Under the pieces are notes generated by a model. The model saw only the letters and a list, made by a program, of their open reading frames with translations. It did not search any database and was not told the DNA's origin. The position numbers and the translations under genes were made by a program. A stretch of 64,000 bases of DNA, taken from the NCBI GenBank assembly GCA_045546995.1, contig JAZQDW010000067.1, forward strand, positions 1-64,000, in the 5' to 3' direction. Source of the stretch: Firm-08 sp045546995 (lineage in GTDB: Bacteria; Bacillota; Clostridia; Oscillospirales; QAKW01). Numbering within the stretch: position 1 is the stretch's first letter; each line of letters starts with the position of its first letter. This document shows, piece after piece, positions 59,616 through 64,000 of this stretch.

Positions 59616-60338
59616 TTATTGCATCATAGTGTCCAACAGGGACGAAGCGAAAAGATAATTCATCTCCCGCTTGGGATGATTGATGTAATTGGCCAGCAGA
59701 TCGGTGGTGTCCACCCCCAGGGCGGCCAACCGTTTCCATTTGGCATAGACGTCGCAAACAGGCACGTCATACTCTGCCGCCACGGCCTTCGCCGCATCAA
59801 TATAGCGATCCAGCACCCCTGCATTTTGCCGCTCGGCCACCTTACCTGCAAACTCACGCAGGTTTTCCCACGGGATATGACAGCTGACCTCGGTGTTTTG
59901 CATATTGGGGGTCATAAAGATCACCTCACCGCCGTCGGCCTTGAGCTTTTCAAAAATGCCGGCAAGGGCGGTGGTGTAACGATCTAATTTATCAAGGCCC
60001 TGGGCGTTGTCATTCAGACCGAAGCAAACCACCGTAAGGTCCGGATGATGAGACAGCACGTCCCGTTCCAGCCGTTCCAACGCTCTGGGGGCATTATCGC
60101 CACTGATGCCCGCATTGATGATATTCACCGGGCTTTCGGGGAACAGCAGCGTCAACATATCATAAAGATACTTATGATATGCACTGGATTTATCAAATAC
60201 GGTCTCAAGATTTCCATCGTTTTTGTAGTAGACCTCAAAGCAACCCTGAGTCACACTGTCCCCCAAAAAGGCAATGGTGGGCGTAGGTCTACCCTGGCGA
60301 TCGCGCCCCTTGGCAGCCAGTTTTTCCATTATTTTCAT
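59616..60338 (-). CDS. SGNH/GDSL-family hydrolase
   Basis: This 240-residue protein is a GDSL-type esterase-like hydrolase. The four SGNH blocks are visible: Ser in AFLGDSVTQG, Gly in INAGISGDNA, Asn in CFGLNDNAQG, and Asp/His in YINHPKREMNY near the C-terminus. No signal peptide is present, so it acts in the cytoplasm, perhaps as a deacetylase of sugars. The ATG at 60338 follows AAGGAGTTTTTT. It lies 10 bp downstream of the RpiB-like gene and is co-transcribed with it. Confidence 0.88.
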   Translation of the reverse strand: MKIMEKLAAKGRDRQGRPTPTIAFLGDSVTQGCFEVYYKNDGNLETVFDKSSAYHKYLYDMLTLLFPESPVNIINAGISGDNAPRALERLERDVLSHHPDLTVVCFGLNDNAQGLDKLDRYTTALAGIFEKLKADGGEVIFMTPNMQNTEVSCHIPWENLREFAGKVAERQNAGVLDRYIDAAKAVAAEYDVPVCDVYAKWKRLAALGVDTTDLLANYINHPKREMNYLFASSLLDTMMQ

Positions 60339-60348
60339 AAAAAACTCC

Positions 60349-60921
60349 TTATTCGGGTTTGGTTTCCAATTGCAGAGGAAAATCGCCCAATTTGTTGACC
60401 TTAAATCCGTTTTGCTTGTACGTCTCGTAATCAAAGGCTTCCAGCTCGTCAATGGCCAATTTGTGGAACTCATAAAAATTATGCCACCATTCATAGCCAC
60501 TGCCAAGTTCTGCATTGAGATAGGCGTCTGCAATATCACAGCCCATGGCAGGCGCCACATAAAAGGCTCCCATGGCCAATACGTTAACACCGTTGCCCGT
60601 GATGGCGCGCAACGCTGCCGGCACACTTTCTACTACGCCGGCATGGACGTGAGGGCATTTGCTGGCCGCAATATGGATACCCATACCGGTACCGCAAAAC
60701 AGCAACGCTCTTTCAAACTCCCCTTCACTGATCATCGCGCCCGCCCGCAGGCCTACACGATGAAACATCAAGTCGGTATCGTCCGGATCGCTATCGGCGC
60801 GAACGCCCACGTCCGTCACCTTCCATCCCTTTGCCTGCAGATGGGCGACCACCGCCTCCTTCAGCGGAAATCCGGCAAAATCAGCGCCAACCAAAATATA
60901 TTTATCCTTTACTGTCTTCAT
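60349..60921 (-). CDS. RpiB/LacA/LacB-family sugar-phosphate isomerase, extended
   Basis: This 190-residue protein belongs to the RpiB/LacAB isomerase family. GADFAGFPLKEAV at the N-terminus and FCGTGMGIHIAASK near 76-89 (with the usual catalytic cysteine) are conserved, as is ITGNGVNVLAMGA. It is about 40 residues longer than ordinary RpiB, with a C-terminal extension after YLNAE (for example YEWWHNFYEFHK). The substrate may therefore not be ribose 5-phosphate. It is co-transcribed with a GDSL hydrolase that could remove an acyl group from the same sugar. Confidence 0.88.
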   Translation of the reverse strand: MKTVKDKYILVGADFAGFPLKEAVVAHLQAKGWKVTDVGVRADSDPDDTDLMFHRVGLRAGAMISEGEFERALLFCGTGMGIHIAASKCPHVHAGVVESVPAALRAITGNGVNVLAMGAFYVAPAMGCDIADAYLNAELGSGYEWWHNFYEFHKLAIDELEAFDYETYKQNGFKVNKLGDFPLQLETKPE

Positions 60922-61003
60922 AAAACGTTCTCCTTTCCAAGTACTGACTCAATTATAAAATGAATTGCCTGTAAAATCAAGCATATTCTTTTACTTTGCT
61001 CCC

Positions 61004-61032
61004 TTGCAATCACAATCGCTCTATGGTACAAT
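61004..61032 (+). promoter_or_regulatory. Promoter of the MATE gene
   Basis: TTGCAA (61004-61009) and TACAAT (61027-61032) are separated by 17 bp, 34 bp upstream of the start codon. Confidence 0.75.
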
Positions 61033-61066
61033 AATGACAATTTGCCAAAGAAGAGAGGGTGTTTGT

Positions 61067-62446
61067 ATGGCCGGTCGTTTTTTCGGTGATCGACAGTTTT
61101 ATAAAAAGATCATCTATCTGATGATTCCCATCATGATCCAGAACGGAATTACCAACTTCGTCAATATGCTGGATAATATCATGGTTGGCCGTGTGGGCAC
61201 AGCAGAAATGACGGGTGTTGCCGTCAGTAACCAATTGTTGTTCGTATTTAATTTGTGCATTTTCGGCGCCATCAGCGGCGCCGGCATTTTCGGCGCTCAA
61301 TTTTTCGGTAAGGGCGACCAAAAAGGTGTGCGGCACACCTTCCGCTTTAAACTGATTTTTTGCACTCTCATCACCGTCGGCGCTATCGCTTTGCTGTTTT
61401 TCGGTGCGGATGCGCTGATCGGTCTGTACCTCAAAGGAGAGGGCAACGCCGCCGATATTGCCGCCACGCTGGCCTACGCCAAAGAGTATTTATTCATTAT
61501 GCTGATCGGTTTGTTCCCCTACAGCATCGCGCAGTGTTATTCCGGTACCCTGCGTGAATCGGGCGAGACCGTATTGCCCATGGTGGCAGGCGTAACCGCC
61601 GTTTTGGTCAATCTCGTTTTAAATTACGTATTGATCTTCGGTAATTTCGGCGCTCCGAAATTGGGTGTGGCGGGCGCCGCCATCGCCACGGCAATCTCCC
61701 GTTTTGTCGAATGCGGCATCGTAATGATATGGACCCGTATGCAGGCAAAGCGATTTCCGTTTATCCTTGGGACCTATCGCAGTATGTACGTACCGATGGC
61801 TCTGGTCAAACAAATTTTCGCCAAAGGTTTGCCACTGATGGCAAACGAGGTAATGTGGGCGGCCGGTATCGCGCTGATCAATCAATGCTATTCGGTACGG
61901 GGACTGGACGTGGTAACCGCCACCAACATCTCGCAGACCTTTTGGAACGTGTTTTCCGTCGCCTTTATGGCGGTGGGCGTTGCTATCGGCATCGTCGTCG
62001 GTCAAATGCTGGGCGCCGGCGAAACGGAGGAGGCAAAGCTGGCCGCCTCCCGTATGATTACCTTTTCCATTCTGCTTTCTGCGGCAATGGGGCTGTGCTA
62101 TTGCGTTGCCGCCATTTGGATCCCCGCCGCATACAACACCACCGACGATATTCGTCAAATGGCCACCCGCATTATGCAGATCAGCGCCCTGGCCATGCCG
62201 CTGGATGCCTGCGCCCATGCCAGTTATTTCACCCTGCGCTCGGGAGGAAAGACCTTTATCACCTTTATCTTTGACAGCGGATACGTTTGGCTGTTTCATT
62301 TACCGGTAGCCGCGCTGTTGGTGTATTGCACCGACCTGCCCATTTTACCACTGTATCTGATCTGTCAGCTGTTGTTGATTTTCAAAAGTATTCTCGGCCT
62401 TGTGTTCGTTGCCAAAGGCAACTGGGCCAACCGTATCGTTGCATAA
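61067..62446 (+). CDS. MATE-family efflux transporter
   Basis: This 459-residue membrane protein has twelve hydrophobic segments in two halves. The MATE signatures are IPIMIQNGITNFVNMLDNIM near the N-terminus, RVGTAEMTGVAVSNQL, and SGTLRESGETVLPM before the middle of the protein; the second half repeats LPLMANEVMWAAG. It probably exports cationic compounds by Na+ or H+ antiport. The ATG at 61067 has GAGAGGG upstream. Confidence 0.93.
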   Translation: MAGRFFGDRQFYKKIIYLMIPIMIQNGITNFVNMLDNIMVGRVGTAEMTGVAVSNQLLFVFNLCIFGAISGAGIFGAQFFGKGDQKGVRHTFRFKLIFCTLITVGAIALLFFGADALIGLYLKGEGNAADIAATLAYAKEYLFIMLIGLFPYSIAQCYSGTLRESGETVLPMVAGVTAVLVNLVLNYVLIFGNFGAPKLGVAGAAIATAISRFVECGIVMIWTRMQAKRFPFILGTYRSMYVPMALVKQIFAKGLPLMANEVMWAAGIALINQCYSVRGLDVVTATNISQTFWNVFSVAFMAVGVAIGIVVGQMLGAGETEEAKLAASRMITFSILLSAAMGLCYCVAAIWIPAAYNTTDDIRQMATRIMQISALAMPLDACAHASYFTLRSGGKTFITFIFDSGYVWLFHLPVAALLVYCTDLPILPLYLICQLLLIFKSILGLVFVAKGNWANRIVA

Positions 62447-62482
62447 AATAAAAGGAGCAAGTTTTTGCTCCTTTTATTTTAT
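62444..62482. terminator. Bidirectional terminator between MATE and luxS
   Basis: A perfect 16-bp stem (AAAATAAAAGGAGCAA and its complement) with a 4-nt loop and T-runs on both sides. Confidence 0.9.
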
Positions 62483-62940
62483 TCAGGATAATTCATACGG
62501 TCCACGTTCCAGTTTGCTAAAACCATTTTCATTTCAGCGGCAATGTCCTTGGCTCCGGGTAGATCGTGCTCCTTATAATTGCCACACTCCTCTTTTTTAC
62601 TGCCGGGAATCGCGCCCACAAAGCCGCTGATAAAATCCACCGATGCCTGCACCAAAGCAAGAGCATCTGCGTAACTGACCGTGTCCCGCAGCAGAAGATA
62701 AAACCCGGTACGACAGCCCATGGGCCCGACGTAGATCACCTGCTCACCCAGTGTGCTGTTGCGGGCGTAGGTGGCAAATAAATGCTCGAAAGTGTGCATG
62801 GCGCCGTTGGAAAGATAATCACCGCCGTTGGGCAGTTTCATCCGAATATCATAGGTCACCACGTCCCCGTCCACACGGGAGATATACATTCCACGGGTCA
62901 GGGTATCGTGATTGATGGTAAAGCTGGCAATTTTTTTCAT
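62479..62940 (-). CDS. luxS: S-ribosylhomocysteine lyase (LuxS)
   Basis: This 153-residue enzyme cleaves S-ribosylhomocysteine to homocysteine and the precursor of autoinducer-2. The metal site HTFEH is at residues 49-53 and the third ligand is Cys119 (EECGNYKEHDL). GCRTGFYLLL holds the conserved active-site cysteine. The nucleosidase partner gene (mtnN) is not adjacent. Confidence 0.97.
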   Translation of the reverse strand: MKKIASFTINHDTLTRGMYISRVDGDVVTYDIRMKLPNGGDYLSNGAMHTFEHLFATYARNSTLGEQVIYVGPMGCRTGFYLLLRDTVSYADALALVQASVDFISGFVGAIPGSKKEECGNYKEHDLPGAKDIAAEMKMVLANWNVDRMNYPE

Positions 62941-63002
62941 ACTTCATTCTCCTTTGTATATTTTATTGTAGCACGGTTGTCTGTCCGTGTCAATCTTCCC
63001 CC

Positions 63003-63031
63003 TTGCAATACGAGTGCAGATATAGTAAAAT
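63003..63031 (+). promoter_or_regulatory. Promoter of the HAD-dtd operon
   Basis: TTGCAA (63003-63008) and TAAAAT (63026-63031) are separated by 17 bp, 20 bp upstream of the start codon; AAAGGAG follows. Confidence 0.7.
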
Positions 63032-63051
63032 AAGGCAAAGGAGAACGGGAT

Positions 63052-63705
63052 ATGTATTATTTATTTGATTTGGACGGCACGCTGACCAAGCCGGAAACGG
63101 GCATCACCAATTCCATCAAGTATGCCCTGCAAAAATTTGATATTACCGAAGAGGATATGGATAAATTGCGGTTGTGCATCGGACCGCCGCTGATCGACTC
63201 GTTTGAAACGTTCTGGCACTTTCCCCGTCCCAAGGCCGAGCAGGCCGTGGCGTATTATCGGGAGTATTTTGCCGTAAAAGGATTGTTTGAAAACGAGGTA
63301 TACGAGGGCATCCCCACGCTGCTGCAACGGCTGTCCGCCAAGGGTGGAAAGCTGATTTTGGCCACCTCCAAGCCGGAGGAATACGCCGCGCAGATCTTAG
63401 ATCATTTCGGTCTGCTGTCCTATTTTACGGCGGTCGTGGGCAACACCTTAAAAGAAGAGCGTCCCAAGAAAGAGGACGTGCTGGCCCACATTTTAACGTT
63501 GTTTCCCGACATCAGCAAGGAAAACGCCATTATGATCGGCGACCGAAAATACGATATCATCGGCGCCGCCCGTATGGGTCTGCCCTCGGTGGGTGTGCTG
63601 TACGGCTATGGCGACAGAGCAGAAATGAAAGCGGCAGGCGCCACCGATATATGTGAAACCGTGGCTGACCTGCAGGAATTTTTACTGGAAAGGACCAAAT
63701 TATGA
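63052..63705 (+). CDS. HAD-family phosphatase (phosphoglycolate phosphatase-like)
   Basis: This 217-residue HAD hydrolase has motif I FDLDGTLTKP (nucleophile Asp7), motif II LATSKP, and motif III-IV IMIGDRKYDIIGA. A helical C1 cap lies between residues 15 and 85. It belongs to the Gph/PpaX-like group; substrates may be phosphoglycolate, pyrophosphate or sugar phosphates. The stop codon overlaps the dtd start (ATGA). Confidence 0.92.
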   Translation: MYYLFDLDGTLTKPETGITNSIKYALQKFDITEEDMDKLRLCIGPPLIDSFETFWHFPRPKAEQAVAYYREYFAVKGLFENEVYEGIPTLLQRLSAKGGKLILATSKPEEYAAQILDHFGLLSYFTAVVGNTLKEERPKKEDVLAHILTLFPDISKENAIMIGDRKYDIIGAARMGLPSVGVLYGYGDRAEMKAAGATDICETVADLQEFLLERTKL

Positions 63706-64000
63706 GAGCAGTTGTAACCCGTGTCAAAGAGGCATCCGTCACCATTGACGGTACGGTAAACGGCGCCATTGGCAAAGGATATTTGATTTTGTTGGGCATT
63801 GCCCCCACCGATACGGAGGCGCAGGCTGATTGGCTGGCCGATCGGATCGTGGGATGCCGTGTATTTGAGGACGAAAACGGAAAAATGAATTTATCCCTGG
63901 GTCAGATAGAAGGCGCGCTGTTGGTGGTATCCCAGTTCACCCTGTACGCCGATCTGAAAAGCCGCCGTCCCGGCTTTACCGGCGCCGCCCGACCCGACAT
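63702..64000 (+). CDS. dtd: D-aminoacyl-tRNA deacylase, 3' end missing
   Basis: The first 99 residues of Dtd are present; the gene runs past the window end (normal length about 149). Dtd removes D-amino acids wrongly attached to tRNA. Clear blocks are MRAVVTRVKEASVTIDG, GYLILLGIAPTDTE and the active-site motif VSQFTLYADLKSRRPGF. It is translationally coupled to the HAD gene by an ATGA overlap. Confidence 0.96.
   Translation, partial: MRAVVTRVKEASVTIDGTVNGAIGKGYLILLGIAPTDTEAQADWLADRIVGCRVFEDENGKMNLSLGQIEGALLVVSQFTLYADLKSRRPGFTGAARPD

Overview
The window looks like a chromosomal segment of a Gram-positive anaerobe of class Clostridia, probably an uncultured gut lineage related to Oscillospirales. 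This is an inference from gene content: a glycyl-radical enzyme with its activase, PerR next to rubrerythrin, acetate kinase next to TmcAL, ThyX, WecG/TagA, MltG, a PRK06851-like ATPase, LuxS, AGGAGG-type ribosome binding sites and TTGACA/TATAAT promoters. Housekeeping genes are moderately GC-rich. Several accessory patches are clearly richer in A and T.

Layout. 0-0.9 kb: an AT-rich GrpB-family gene. 1.0-6.8 kb: a glycyl-radical operon (transporter, radical enzyme, aldo/keto reductase, activase) read leftward and divergent from an AraC regulator. The radical enzyme keeps the radical glycine and active-site cysteine but lacks the glutamate of the usual GCxE motif. 6.8-10.6 kb: an SDR gene and a sugar operon (isomerase-like, Gfo/Idh/MocA, ROK kinase) behind a palindromic operator. 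10.8-13.7 kb: ackA, TmcAL and a flavodoxin-like gene. 13.8-16.4 kb: AraC regulator and GH20 hexosaminidase, divergent. 16.4-17.5 kb: perR-rubrerythrin behind a PerR-like box. 17.6-22.0 kb: tagA-thyX-tmk-DUF2156-DJ-1-CPBP, read leftward. 22.2-23.2 kb: a small unknown gene and a TRIC-type channel. 23.2-26.1 kb: an AT-rich module (FAD oxidoreductase and PocR/AraC regulator) that appears to split one ancestral terminator. 26.1-34.4 kb: U32 protein, MltG, ATPase, ABC-F, GNAT, enolase and a ClpP-like protease.

34.4-55.5 kb is the most unusual part. Two nearly identical 228-bp elements, each with a promoter region, a 22-codon leader ORF and a strong terminator, face inward from its two ends. The left copy precedes a 2136-residue secreted RHS/YD-repeat protein with an AT-rich C-terminal tip and a membrane protein that may be its immunity partner. 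The right copy precedes small orphan genes. Both ends carry REP-type palindromes with the core GGGACGGTTC and a REP-associated tyrosine transposase (RAYT). The arms of the palindromes beside each RAYT differ, which suggests each RAYT has its own repeat type. RAYT2 seems to have split a small gene. Between these ends lie ordinary genes: nitroreductase, patatin, an ABC exporter, four tRNAs, dus, mntP and rlmA.

55.6-64 kb: two small conserved genes, tyrS, a split chromate transporter, a GDSL hydrolase, an RpiB-like isomerase, a MATE pump, luxS, a HAD phosphatase and dtd (cut by the window end). Two intergenic arrays, at 48.8 and 59.4 kb, share an architecture I do not recognise as a named element: short, sequence-unrelated hairpins separated by a constant heptamer that is GTGATnn in the left half and nnATCAC in the right half, four times each.
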